Translations under genes and position numbers: made by a program
NCBI GenBank assembly: GCA_030704615.1
Contig: CM060731.1
Span: 76,860,756-76,924,755 of the forward strand
Direction: 5' to 3'
Origin: Takakia lepidozioides
Lineage: Eukaryota; Streptophyta; Takakiopsida; Takakiales; Takakiaceae
DNA: 64,000 nucleotides
In this document: positions 10,666 through 22,034 of the stretch, piece by piece
How the letters are laid out: each line of letters starts with the position of its first letter
How positions within the stretch are numbered: the first letter of the stretch is position 1
Notes under the pieces: generated by a model
What the model was told of the DNA's origin: nothing
Seen by the model: only the letters and a program-made list of their open reading frames with translations
The model's database searches: none

Positions 10666-12055
10666 TACGGATTGAGTACCAGAAGATTGCTGAATATAGC
10701 CTGCTCGAACTGGGTCAGGGATCCTGGATGTACTCTATTAAGCATCTCCATGAATTTTTTTTATTGAACTACCAAACTCTCACCATTTGAACCAGACTAG
10801 AGGCAGAAGCCCATTGGTCAAGTGCAACAACTACTAAGAAAAGCTCTGTTCCCAGCCACACATAAACGGCTACCCACTTTGGTTGCCGGTGCAGCTATGG
10901 CTTTGTCATTATTATTCGTGGTGTGTTCATCTCTCTTGCTCAAGTACTACAAACGGCCCCAGGCGCTTGATCTTCTGCATGCCCAAGTGCGGCAGTGATC
11001 CTTGTGCGTAGATGCAACCTTAACTTTGTGACATAGGTTTTTGGGTAACGAAAATGCTTCTGGAGTCAGTTGCCAATCGACCACCATTACATGATTCTAA
11101 TCTAGTGCCTTGCAACAACACTGCTACAGTGTGACCAAGAGAGAGTATGAGAAGTCAGTGTAGGGTGCAACTTTAGTGGGGATGCAAGTGGAGACTGTCA
11201 GGTTGAGCCACACTCTTCTCTGCGAAGAACCGAACCCCCTTTTAGAGAACTTTGTAGAAGCTCTTATTCAGATCAACCTACGACTGTTAGGTTGTGATCC
11301 AATAGGATTTCAGATGCTGCCTGATCACAGCTCAGGGATAGATTGCCACCTGGCTTACAAAAGGCCTTACTTCCAATTTCAAAGAATTGGAAGGAAAGGA
11401 AAGCCCTCGGTTAGAAGCTTCAAAATAATAAAAGCGAAGTTACAAATTCACTTCAGAATTGAAGGGAGCTGAGAACTGCCTGAGAAGAGTCTCATATTTA
11501 TGTGTAATTGCTGGCATCATTATTGGTCACTGGGGCTTCACTCATTATGAAGTAACTTTGCCATGCGGCAGTCTTCTGTGAAGCAGTTTGTAATTGATGG
11601 CCTTCATTGTTTTGGACTCCATTAGTCTAGCAGATTCTAGCAGGTGCTTGAACCCTTCTATTTCTCTTTCTTCCCGAAAGTTTAACAAACTTCATCTTCA
11701 TCTTGCATGCTTCCTTCCCACAAACATTTCAGTGAGTGGCAGTGCAACATTTGTTGACCCAAAATTCTGATCCACCAAAGATAAATCAGTACAGTATGAG
11801 TTTCCATTCAGTCCTGCTCCATTCACCCTATTCATTGATCGAGTTTCCTTGGATGAGCTCTAATCTTCATATTGTCGGAGGGATATGTTAAGGGGAGGAA
11901 AGGATGCAACCATGCATTGTGGAAGGAGGGAGATGATCGCTGTCTGTTTGAAGCAGGATTGTTGAAGTGCTTTTCAGAGGAGTTTGCTTGGCAGCAGGAT
12001 GGTTGAAGGAACGGATTAGAGCCTGGCAGTTCATTTGTTGCAACCTCTGTCTCGG
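10666..12055. other. No supported gene
   Basis: Probable upstream exons or promoter of the minus-strand gene and the promoter of the plus-strand rhodanese-like gene should lie here, but I could not delimit them. An open frame at 11176-11472 has no recognisable domain. Confidence 0.45.
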
Positions 12056-13133
12056 ATGTTGGAATCCATGAAAACCCCCCGGGTTTTGCAGCATGGGAGC
12101 ATTCTTCCAGAGAAGTTCCTTCACCTGACTGTAGGGCTTATCAGTCGATTGACAAGTCCTAGCCCCTTGCCACGACACTATTTGCCACAATGGCGCACAA
12201 ACTTTCCCAGAAGGGACGATGAGCACATCAGGTTTTCAATCTATGGTTTGCCTTACACCGGATCTTCATTCTGTGTCTCCTTGTCAAGAGTTCATCGTCA
12301 TTGGATTAATGGGCAGTCGGCAAAGAGAGCGAGTCGGATATGTCCAAGTGCACACTACATTGCGGGAGCATTTCACTCCAAATTCCATTCGACGACGAGG
12401 CAGGGACGATACCATTGCGCGGTACCAGAGGGCAGTGCGCTTTTGCGCTATGAGCAACTTCTATCGGTCGATCAAAACGCGAGCGAGAATGTAAATGGCA
12501 TCAGGGACGGTCCCAATCCAGTGGAGGCCGAATCGACTAATCAGTTCATAGTGGTCAATTTTTATCACTTTGTGGAGATTGAGGACCCCCACCAGGAGGT
12601 GGCCAGTCACACAGCATTCGTGGAGGTGGATCTCAGCTCATTCATATTGTCCGATTTATGGCCTGCATCTAGGAAGGCAAAAGGACAGCTTTCATGTGAG
12701 GGGTTAAAATTAGGTTTTGAATGTGTCCCCGCTGATTTCTGCTCTCAGGGAGATCTTCGGGACATTAACCCACCAAGGTATTAAATTTTAGCTCGAACTG
12801 TCCATGGAGCTCATTCAGCGAGCAATGATCCGGTTAGAGAATTTTGTGCTGTGTAAAGGGTGGCTAAAATTTCGTGATGGCTTCCAGCACTGCTACTGTA
12901 GTGCTCTTGCTTAACCCCGGTATGCAACACGGGGTTGTGTTTGCACACTGACAGCCATTGTACAGAGCAACAGGGGGGGAGAGTGACAGAAAGACAGCAC
13001 TGTACAGAAGAAGAAGAGAGGCTGGCAGGTTTAAAGTCAGCTTAGGGCTTTGATGCACCGAAATGCTTTGACATCTCATTCAGCACCTGTGGTGTATCCA
13101 GGATTAGTATGGGGATGGTTTGATAATCAAGTG

Positions 13134-14010
13134 TTAGCGGTTGGAAAACCACTCGGCGATGCTCCCGCACTTAACATACACCTGGACAAGGGTGTTGTGT
13201 AAAAAAGCGCTCGGCTTGAATTTGGATAATGTGAGCGTACACCGGCTTTCCAGCTTCCAGGCCTTGATGCACTTATGCAAGAGACACAGACATAAGTATC
13301 TGAATCTGCTGTAATGCAGCCTCCTTGGTTTAAAGTCTGTAGAGCTTCTTTCAGTCGCCCTGCCTAAGAGCATCCTCACATGCCCAGAAGTGCCAGAAGA
13401 GGCATTGTGGACTCCCTCTCTTGGTGCTCTTTGCATGGTCAAGGTGCCTGATTTTATCAACTGTGCTGCTGCCGCTGTCGCCGTTTCTGCTGCTTCCTTG
13501 ACCATCTACCCATGCAGGTTTCTTGTAGCTATCGATCCGCGGGGAATCATGGTAATCTTGTGCTTGAATTCCAGCCCTCTTGGATGAATCTGAACCCACA
13601 CTCTATCCCTGCTCCTTCAGCTATCCCTGCCTCTGCACAAGTCATGCATACATCCTTGCCTTTCCGCTAACAGCTAATAACGACAGCCTATATATGTTCT
13701 AGCAAACACCCCAACCCTAATTATCACACTAGTTCCAATGCTGAATTGCGTCTGCTTCTCTCTGTAATCCAACAGGCATTCACCATTTTGCATCGATTGT
13801 CCCACCATTGACTGGGGTTGGAAAAATACTCAGTCCAAGGCTTCTCCTTGTCTCTGTTATCTTTTTTTGATACTTTCCTGTTGTCACATTGGCATTAACA
13901 TGTCACACCACTCCAAACCACCAAGCTAGCTTGCAGAATTCAACATGAAAAACTAGGGACGACTCTGATAAGAGAGAAAAACAGGCTGAAATGTGTTGAA
14001 GAGGAAAGCA
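13134..14010 (-). pseudogene. PPR 5'-end cassette (N-terminal exon relic plus its upstream flank)
   Basis: Minus-strand reading gives a PPR leader (KKPAWVDGQ, LIKSGT, REGVHNASSGTSGHV) and the start of the first repeat (LVQVYVKCGSI), broken by frameshifts and ending at 13134. To the right, 13570-14010 is the non-coding upstream flank. The same flank recurs at 33150-34270 and 36660-37062, for example tactttcctgttgtcacat and tgcagaattcaacatgaaaa. It sits inside an intron of the rhodanese-like locus, antisense to it. No complete PPR array follows, so it is a dispersed duplicate of a PPR 5' end. Confidence 0.75.
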
Positions 14011-14778
14011 CATGGTTGAAAGAAAAGGTAGCTGCTTTCATGACACAAGGTCAAGGACAATGTGGTGAGGGTTGTAGCCATGTATTTGTTACTTGGACTA
14101 ATTGGCAGTGGTATTTGTTCCTGCTTAAGAAATGAACAGTGGCATGGGGACAAGGTTTGTTGCAAAGGTTTTGACAAGGTTTATGTTGTTATTTCATGTT
14201 TTATTCTGGTTCATGGGGTGGAGCAGCTAAGTGGGCAACATGCAGACGCAATGGCATATGCAGAATGGGTGAAAGAGGATGACCGATTTTCATCTGTGCT
14301 TGTACAAGTCTCTCCGTCTCCACAAGGCCATTCCTTCCCCAGACTAAAGCTCCGCTACAAGCCTTCTCTTGTCCAGGTGGGAACCATTTAAAGGCCCTTT
14401 CCGCAGGTTACTGAGGTGGAAGTCACAAAATTTGTCCAGTCTATGTGAACTTTGAGGCACTAGTACGTGTGTAGAGAAGGTTTCATGAGGGCTTTACCGT
14501 CCTTAGCCAATAATTTGGTAGCTCATTGTTCCAGAAAATCATGCTCTTGTGTAGTATGATCATGCCTGCATGGAGCTATACTACATTTTTCTCTCACAGT
14601 AGTTAATTGAAGTTCATAAGGTATTTCCCAGCATATGTTTTAAGAGAGTTGCTTTTGTGGCTCTTGAGGCAGAGGCTGTGGTGGATACTGGAGATGAGAG
14701 TGGTGATGCTGGTATACAAAGCTTGAAGAGAGTTCTGCTTTTGGATGTACGAAATGGTACCTTTCTCTTGCTTTCGTT

Positions 14779-14852
14779 TTCTGTACACTTTCATCGGGTC
14801 AATGGCCCAAGGCTATGGCAAACAACGTCTTATGAGTACATTCTGTACACTT
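14779..14852 (+). mobile_element. 50-bp LINE 3'-tail insertion with 12-bp target-site duplication
   Basis: The segment 14791-14840 contains the LINE terminus in plus orientation (gggtcaatgg, aaggctatggcaaacaacgt, cttatgagtaca) and is flanked by ttctgtacactt at 14779-14790 and 14841-14852. It matches the 3' end of the LINE copies at 9211 and 26643. This is an extremely 5'-truncated LINE insertion. Confidence 0.75.
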
Positions 14853-14999
14853 CCGTTTGTTATCTTCCTTTATGGTACATTCCTCAGAAAAACAGTATTT
14901 CAAACCTATTTTTGAGTTCCTCACTACTCTCTTTCCCTCTCCCTCTCTCTTGGCACAAGGTAAGTCCAACTACTGAAGTAAGCCCCTCACAAAGGTAGT

Positions 15000-15085
15000 G
15001 TCTGTTCCCTCCTGTTGTGCCCAAACTGGGTACGCGGTCTATGGCCACAAGGCTATGGCAAACAACACCTTAAGATTACATTCCT
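15000..15085 (+). repeat. Second LINE 3'-tail fragment
   Basis: Plus-strand sequence from ggtagtgtctgttccct through ccaaactgggtacgcggtc, atggccacaaggctatggca and aacaacacctta parallels the last ~90 bp of the LINE at 9211/26643. It is more diverged than the tail at 14791. No clear target-site duplication was found. Confidence 0.65.
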
Positions 15086-15228
15086 TTGGCACATGTAAAA
15101 TTCTTCTTTTCTTCTTTTTCTGTTTCTCTTTAATTCTCTTTGTTGTTTGTAGACTTGGTGGAAGGTTGACTCCTACCAAAGCAAGTGTAACTTATGTGTC
15201 ACTTTGCACCAAAGGGCTACTGCCTTCC

Positions 15229-15258
15229 GTTTCGAAGGTGGATCCACCTTTCGAAAGG
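15229..15258. repeat. Palindrome centred on ggatcc
   Basis: The 12-bp centre ggtggatccacc is a perfect palindrome and is flanked by tttcgaa on the left and tttcgaaa on the right, giving a near-perfect 28-bp inverted repeat. It lies at the 3' side of the minus-strand SINE. Confidence 0.8.
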
Positions 15259-15475
15259 CCGTAACTGGGGCAATGCAGTTGCTCCAAACCTTCCCCAAGA
15301 ACTTGAAATGTCCCTAGGGACCCACACATTTGGTGGCCGGTTGAGCCAACGACCCCCCTTTTATAGCTGGGTTGGTTACAATGGGTGATATCCAACATAC
15401 ACCTATGTGGCTTTGAACCCACTACCGCTTGTAAGGCTGCCTTGTGCCCTAACCACTGGGCCATCTGTTGGATAG
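15230..15475 (-). mobile_element. tRNA-derived SINE with A and B boxes
   Basis: On the minus strand a pol III A box (tggcccagtgg, 15463-15453) is followed 33 bp later by a B box (ggttcaaagcc, 15419-15409), the spacing of a tRNA-type internal promoter. Downstream is a non-tRNA body containing agctataaaaggggggt, also present at 2145-2193. No cloverleaf-competent tRNA is formed, so I call it a SINE rather than a tRNA gene. The ends are approximate and no target-site duplication was identified. It lies in an intron of the rhodanese-like locus. Confidence 0.65.
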
Positions 15476-17301
15476 ACTAGGTGGAGTAAGAAAGCATCAT
15501 GTTATTGCCTAGTATAATGCCATGGCAGCTCCATACTGGAGCATACATAGTAATGGAAGGCTTTTGTGTCAAAGGGTCTATGGCTGCAAGGCTGCACCAT
15601 TTGTATAACCCTATGGTGTTAACACATCAGTACTTCTACCTCGTTCAATACATTACCTTTCCTTTGTGCAGGATACGAATGGGATGTGGGACACTTCCAT
15701 GGAGCTCAGCGACCAGAGGTTGACTGTTTCAGAAGCACTGAGTTTGGGCTGTCAGAGGAAAAGGTCAGTATTTGTTCACTCGGCAGTTTGCTTCAGCGCC
15801 ATGTGGGCTGTTGTATGATGGATGTGCCGTGATGGTGGGACATGGCAGAATGAAACAGAGGACCCATTGGCAGGGGTTGATAAGGAGGCTGTTGATGTCA
15901 TGATGTATTGCACCAGTGGCATTCGCTGTGATGTCTACTCTAGCATGCTGAGGTACATTCTAACCTATTTATATCATTCTAATTTTTGTCATGCTCAGAG
16001 GTAACACTCTAAGCTTGTTTTTGTCAGGTCTATGATGAAATCGGTTCGTTTATTCACTTGCTACCTTTACTCACTGCTACGTTCATGGGCCCTCATCATT
16101 GGTTCTTGTTTGTGCAAAGCTTTGTCAAAACGAAATGCTGTTGCCGCTATCCCGCAGTAAGAAAACCCCTACCAGCAATTATGAAAATGCTGTATCCTTC
16201 CCAGAGGCAACAACGTCACACTTGTGTTGCAAGAGTAAACTAAAAGCAGGTCAACCTTCGCACAGCTTGACATTTCCCCTTTACCGAGCTTGTATTGAAG
16301 ATAGTGAAAGTATTACAGTTTCTATCTTGTCCCAGCAAACCAGTAGGACTTGGCATCCCCATTAGGTGACCAAGCTAGGTGGAACACTGATGTAATTGTT
16401 TTTGGGCTTAACCTGCAGGCAGAAAGGGTTCAAAAACCTGTTCACTTTGAAAGGGGGCATTTCCCACTATCTCAAAGAGGAGGGCGCATCCAAGTGGGTT
16501 GGAAATCTTTTTGTCTTTGACTCTCACCAAAATTGTCTCACCAAAATTGTATCATGACGGAGAGGCTTCTCTGTCCCCAGCAATGTCTGAAGATGGCAAT
16601 AATGCAGAAACAGAGACAGGAGGAGAGTTAGCCCTACTTGCTGAACCAACATTTGCCAGGTGTCGATTGTGTGGAGATCAAGTCCCTGAAGCACGGCATC
16701 GCAATTGTGCCAATCTGGACTGCAATGAACTGTATTTGTAAGTTATCCCGTCAGTTTCAGTTTTCTGCATGGAGACAGTAACTTTTGTTTCACTGGCTTT
16801 CCATGAGGGGGCCCTACTTCAAACGAGCCACTAATGTACGTCAGATAACACTCCTTCGCCAGAAGAACCATGTAAATACAAATTCAGAACCTCGTGAAGG
16901 AATGACCGACCTAGTTAGATCATTCTGGGCAAGTCAGAGTAGGTAAGCAAACCACGGATTCTTGGTGTGGAGCCTGGGAGCGCAGGCCTTACTGGCAAGG
17001 ATCGATTCCTTCTACAGTTGAGACTGCCTTCTTCCTTTCTGCACAGTTTTAGTTGATTTTTTCCGTTTTTGTTTATGTAGCCCTCATGGATTGAGTATGC
17101 AGGTCATGTCCTGAATGTATGAGCCAGCACAATGGGTGCTGCTGCAGTGAGTGTGCTGAGGCACCAAGGCTAAGGCCACTGCTGGAATCAAAGGAGCCAT
17201 ACAAGCGCTGGCACAACTACCGTCCCAACCCTACTCCACCTCCTCGTCCTCCAGGTTACATTGAGGGAGCGGCGGCGGCAGCGGTTATTGGAAGAGAGTG
17301 A

Positions 17302-18059
17302 AGAAGGTGGGGAGGTTGTGAGACCCCAGCAAATATATAGCTGATCCGTCTCGCACGACGACAGCCTCCGCTAGATCATCACAGCTCACCTTCATGTCGT
17401 ACCCTGTATCATTCTGGATAATGATGTCTGTCCCTTGAAGTGTGCCTACAAATCCCACAAGAATCAACATTACTTCAGCAATGGGTGACAAAGACCCCAC
17501 CGAGCCATCTAGTTTCACACGCACTCAATGAAAAGCCTGCATGGAGGTCTTCTTCAGACTCGGGATCTTTTTTCTTGCAGCCAACTCTCGCAGGGGTCGA
17601 GGGGGGATAGAGCTTGTCTTGCGGCCATAGACTTGGCAGGAATATGAATATCCTTCTCTTTGAATCCAAATCCTTTCTTATTGTCCATTCTGGTACTCGG
17701 AGCTAAGCACCTAACCCCAGCAGTCTCTTTGAAGTTTGTATCCCAATGCCGAAACCAAGATACGATATGGAATTAGGTCTGCAGTTAGGAGGACTCTGAG
17801 CTACTAGGAATTGGGTTCGCTAAGTTCAGATTATGAAGGTTAGCTGGACAGTTGGCACATTGCCACCGACATAAGAATAAGAAGCAGAGGTGTATAGTAG
17901 TGGTTTCTCTCACCTTCCAGCATGCTTGTTCATTCAGAGGATTTGATGTATTAAGTACTACCTTGGGCTACATCTAGTTCCAGTTTGAATTTCAGGGAGA
18001 CAAACACCTTCCCGTGCAAGTAAACATTTGAATTTTTCAGACTCAACTTTATAGATCTT
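17302..18059. other. Convergent 3' spacer
   Basis: Spacer between two genes that face each other: the rhodanese-like locus (plus, stop at 17299-17301) and the F-box/kelch gene (minus, stop at 18060). A minus-strand open frame at 17285-17524 overlaps the end of the rhodanese-like exon by 17 bp and has a hydrophobic stretch, but no recognisable family. Confidence 0.5.
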
Positions 18060-19757
18060 TCAATGCATATAGCAGAGCTCTGACAAATGTTCGGAGTCAA
18101 GATGTCCCAGCCTGAAGGGGCACTTGATCTGTTCCCAGGAAACTTTGCCCGCATCGCAATCTAGCGTCCCTCGCCAGAGCGTTCGCAATCTGTAGTCGCC
18201 TTGCGATGCCAGTGTATACACATGGGGTGGCTTTCCTTGAATGTCCACTGCAATAAGGTCATGGATTTCGCAAATCGGTGTGCGGCACCCGTGTTCCAGA
18301 TATGGAGGAAGCGCAGGTTCTTGGGAATTACAGTCCACCTGCATGCAGCCAGTACAAAATTCGTTCTGAGATATCTTTCAGCATCTGGGCAATGATCAAC
18401 AGTTAGAGATCTGCCCATCTCTCATGTCCAGAAAGTTTTTTACCTCACCTGCAGCTTTCCATCGAACACAGTGGAGACTTGAGAAGACACATCGTACGTA
18501 ATGAGAGTGCCGTCAACCATATCATACAGCAAGCGCCCAGATACCGCCGTGCAGCACTTACTAAAGTCAAATTCAGTGCTGCTCCAGCTTCCAGTGATCA
18601 CATCATAAACTCTTGCTGAGTTCACATCAGGTTCAAATACAACTTCGGGATCCAGAATATCATAACCGTATGCATAAATCTGGTTCTCCAACGCTAGTAT
18701 ACCGTCGCAGAAGAACTGAAAGTCAAGCATTTCCGGCAGGCGCTGCCAATAATTCTCGCCTACATCGTAAACCTCAGCAGGGCAAGTGCCTCCCACCACA
18801 TAAATCCTCCCACCAAGAGCAGCACATTTCAGGAAAGCCCTTGAGAAATGCATGCTCGCGCATTTCTCCCACCACCAGAGTCCCTGTCCCCACACCGGCA
18901 ATTAAGTCTTGGAGACAGAAAGATTCTAGTTAGAAAGAAAATTCCTACGAAGAAGCTCTGATGCCCTCATTTGTCAGAGACGAGATCTTCTGTACTAATT
19001 CAGACTTCACGGATGTAAACGCTCCTAACAGACTGGTGCTGAAATGCCAATCTAATCTTGTGTTGATATTTTGAGTTTGAAGCATTTTGACAGGATGAAA
19101 TCTATGTACATGAAAGGAGATCACAGAACTCGATGACCCATTTTTCGGGATACTCAAAGCAGTCCGTGATGCTTATAGGGCTGTGAGCTTGCGGAGTTTG
19201 AGAATTAGGCGAAGGGAGCATCCTACCATCCCAAGGTTCAGCATATGCATGTCGCTGCTCTCTTTCTCTTTGGTGCTGTCAGGTACACCCCCCATCACAA
19301 AGAGCTTTCCATCTATGCAGATGAAGCTGCAGCGAGAGGGAATCCCAGATGGGCAGGACGGAATTGGGGGCAACCGATGCCATGTACCACCTTTGGGGTC
19401 GTACATAGCAATTGTGTACGTTCTTAGAAGAAAAATGTCAGAAGATTCATCATCAGAGTCCTCAGAAGAGAGGGGTGCGCTAGGCAATCTGTCAGCAAAT
19501 TGTTCTTCTTGATTCAAAGATGCCTTGTCAAGCAACTCATGGACAAGTAAGAGACCGGCTGGATGGGCTACTTGAGGACTACAAGAGCTATGGAAGGGGG
19601 GATTTTGAAGAACTTCTCGCCAGCCCTTCGAGACTGCAAGCATACGGGGTCGTGTGTACCACGGCAGCCTTCGTACCACGAAGTGTATAACAACGGCATC
19701 GGGGAGGCCTGGAAGAAGCTCTTGCTCTGCAACAAAAGCTTCTATGTTGAATCCCAT
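18060..19757 (-). CDS. F-box/kelch-repeat protein, three exons
   Basis: Predicted SCF-type ubiquitin-ligase substrate adaptor. Exon 1 (19757-19227) starts at the ATG of MGFNIEAF and carries the F-box (LLPGLPDAVVIHFVVRRLPW, VSKGWREVL), an acidic linker (SSEDSDDESSD) and a first kelch strand set (MYDPKGGTWHRLPPIP, GKLFVMGG). Exon 2 (18883-18449) carries further kelch repeats (WEKCASMHFSRAF, GGRIYVVGGTCPAEVYD, NQIYAYG) and ends before gtgagg in phase 0. Exon 3 (18365-18060) starts after an ag acceptor in phase 0 and ends LSELCYMH-stop. The exon 1-2 junction (gtagga donor) is the least certain. About 423 residues, normal for the family. The substrate is unknown. It is not a close relative of the F-box gene at 7612. 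Confidence 0.85.
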
Positions 19758-22034
19758 CACTGGAGAATTTAACAAAGTGAGGGTGGCTAAGGTTTACAAT
19801 ATCTTGGTCGCCCTACCCGACATTGACAACCACACTTGGAAGTGAAGATAACATACGCATTCAGAACGGGGGTGGAGGCGATACGAGAACACTAAGAGAG
19901 GTGAGAGCGAGCCGGGGTGAAAAAACTAATTTGCCTACTTGGGTTGAGAGAAATTAAGTAAAGAACGCCTATGATTTTGAAGCACTGATCAGCACAAAAA
20001 ACACAGATCCTTAGTGCAGTAGGGAGGTGGAAACGAGGAATTTATCTCGGCAAAAGACAGGGAAATGAATGACAAGATGACATCTTGAAAGTGAGTGAAA
20101 ATCCCCTCTAGTCTAGATCGTGTGGCACCCTTCTGGTTCTCTACAGGTGCTATTGGGACCTTTCAACTCTACGTAATTCTGTGCGTACAGGGACCTGTAT
20201 CGTACTTGGTTTGTGGCACGAAGCTCGTTGGTTTTCTATGGGGATGTGCATATACCTAGAGATAATGGCGAGAGGTTTTCGCAGATGTCCAGTGCATTTG
20301 GGGTTATCCCGTCCAGTACGTTCAGCGCAAAGTGAACGTCCCATACACACCGTATCTGGAGTGGAAGTGAAGAGGTGCAACCTTTCGAGTGTGGCTGTGT
20401 TGCAGTATTTTGGGACGATTGGATGGCGAGCTTGAGATCAACCAAGAGTACATGACTGAAAGGAAGCTCAAATGTTAGAAATTGGTTATCCACATCGGTA
20501 TTACAGTGAATCGTTAGCAACTGACTTCAGCAGCAACTTCGGCTTGACAAGCTGTAAACCTCTCTCGCTTCCGTGCCGCATAGAGACTCAATTGTAGACC
20601 TTGCTGGACACCATAAACAGCAGTTTTCACTTGCGATGCTGCAGCAGGCATCCATGTCAAGGTTTTATAGCTCTACATGCCTCGTCTCCAGAGAGACAGT
20701 CACGATCCTTTCGAAGGCAATACAGAAAGTTCGCATTACTTGAAGTTGCTAAGTTTAGAAATTCCCGCTTACAATTTTTATGAGGGAACCGGGCACCTGC
20801 AGCCATAAAGATTTCTTTTTGGTCCACTGGTCCAGGCTTGCAACGAGGATCACCGGAGTGACTCACTAGGAGCCAGAATGCGCCCAAGGGGTCTGTTCCT
20901 GTCTCTCTCTCTAGCGTCTGAGTGAGGACGATGAAACTTAGGCATAAACTGGAATCAAACCCGACATTGAATACTGAAATGGCAGCCAAATCTGAAGATT
21001 GTTCTACCATCTACATCTACGCAAACAAACAAACAAACAAACAGACCGACAGAGCAGGGACGATAAATGGCGACCAGGCTTAGACCTCGTATGATATGAA
21101 CGGTCCGCTATGGAAAACGGCTGTGGATTGGTGTGTTGCTCTTCCTCACTTGATTCGTATGATCCGCGTATAATGGAAGATAGGAGGGCTGGGGATTGAG
21201 GTCTTTCAGATTAAAGAGCAAGGAACCCGCATATGCGAGTCTCTCGTTTCATATTTCTTAACCAAAACTGACATTGAGATACTTATCTTCACAAACATTA
21301 ACCTTTCTGCGTCGATGGGATATGTTTATCTGCTCACCAATGAGGAAATAACAAGGGAAAATACCACGCTGGTATATTCTCAGCAAGATCACGAGCCAGC
21401 CTTTCTAAGGGCAGACGGAGTGCCAGTTGGACCTTATGACGCAGTTCCACCGGGATCCTTGTATAAAGACGAGGCCTTGGTAGTCATGACTGAAATGCGC
21501 CCGATACATGTAGAGTTGAAAGCCAATGCCATGCAAAGGTAGGAGGTGGCGTGTAGAAGAAACTGGGCTGAAATAGAGGAGTACAATCTATGTGGGACTG
21601 ATGAAGAGCCGTGCACGTGCACTAATGTTGCGCAAGCCGTCTGATGCGCTCAAAAAGACGACCGAAAGCTCGGCACGGGGTACGGTCTGTAGAGATAGGC
21701 ACCTGCTGTTGGGGGAAGAGTGACGGGGTATGGGATGGAGAACCCGGGGGAGAAATGACCGGCGTGGGACTTCGGACCCTACCTGATAGACGCAGTGGGG
21801 GAGGGCTCAACAGACACAGTGAAAGTTTTTCGATCCGTGTGGCGCCGCCAGTGGAAGAACCTGGAATCTGCTGTGGAGAAGATCATTGTGAAGAGAACGA
21901 ATTTTCTTGAACTTGTCTGGAGCTTGGCCTATGGTGGTACGAACCACGAATATGTGATATGGGGTAGAAGTACTCTAACCCTAGGGCCTTCCAACAAGAG
22001 CAGTCGTGACCGTGTCCAACACATCTGGTCGCTC
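19758..22034. other. No supported gene; contains a (CAAA)n tract
   Basis: A short (CAAA)n tract lies near 21016-21043. An ATG-initiated 75-codon open frame at 21315-21542 (MGYVYLLTNEEITREN...) has no recognisable family. An open frame at 21795-22112 runs across the inversion breakpoint into Copia sequence, so it is partly artefactual. The F-box/kelch promoter should lie just right of 19757, but no TATA box was obvious. Confidence 0.45.

Larger units (their letters stand above)
12056..17301 (+). pseudogene. Rhodanese-like sulfurtransferase, STR8-type (TrhO/UPF0176 family), probably decayed
   Basis: Exons read: 12056-12625 (transit-peptide-like N-terminus, then FIVVNFYHFVEIEDP); 14227-14376 (DAMAYAEWVKEDDRF, LKLRYKPSLVQ); about 14670-14756 (VLLLDVRNG); 15672-15763 (YEWDVGHFHGAQRPEVDCFR); 15849-15952 (active-site loop MYCTSGIRCDVYS, catalytic Cys); 16419-16737 (GFKNLFTLKGGISHYLKEEG; CxxC zinc residues CRLCGDQ, HRNCANLDCN); 17103-17301 (CPECMSQHNGCCC). 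Phases agree at 14756/15672, 15763/15849, 15952/16419 and 16737/17103. The product would be a plastid rhodanese-fold protein. Two conserved exons were not found: the GRIY..QGINAQ segment after exon 1 and the segment before LLLDVRNG. The 16419 exon contains a frameshift near 16525 beside a 14-bp direct duplication. Introns hold a PPR cassette, LINE tails and a SINE. If the missing exons are merely diverged, it may still be a gene. Confidence 0.8.

Noticed and set aside
12752-12790. Missing second exon of the rhodanese-like gene
   Set aside because: gacattaacccaccaagg resembles part of it, but the frame and splice donor do not work. Mentioned only as a possible relic.
15409-15463. tRNA gene
   Set aside because: A and B boxes are present, but no acceptor stem or anticodon arm folds between and around them. 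SINE is the better call.
17285-17524. Minus-strand frame with a hydrophobic stretch (IAEVMLILVGFVG) as a gene or fourth exon of the F-box/kelch gene
   Set aside because: The F-box/kelch frame already ends with a stop at 18060, and the segment overlaps the last rhodanese-like exon. No family match.
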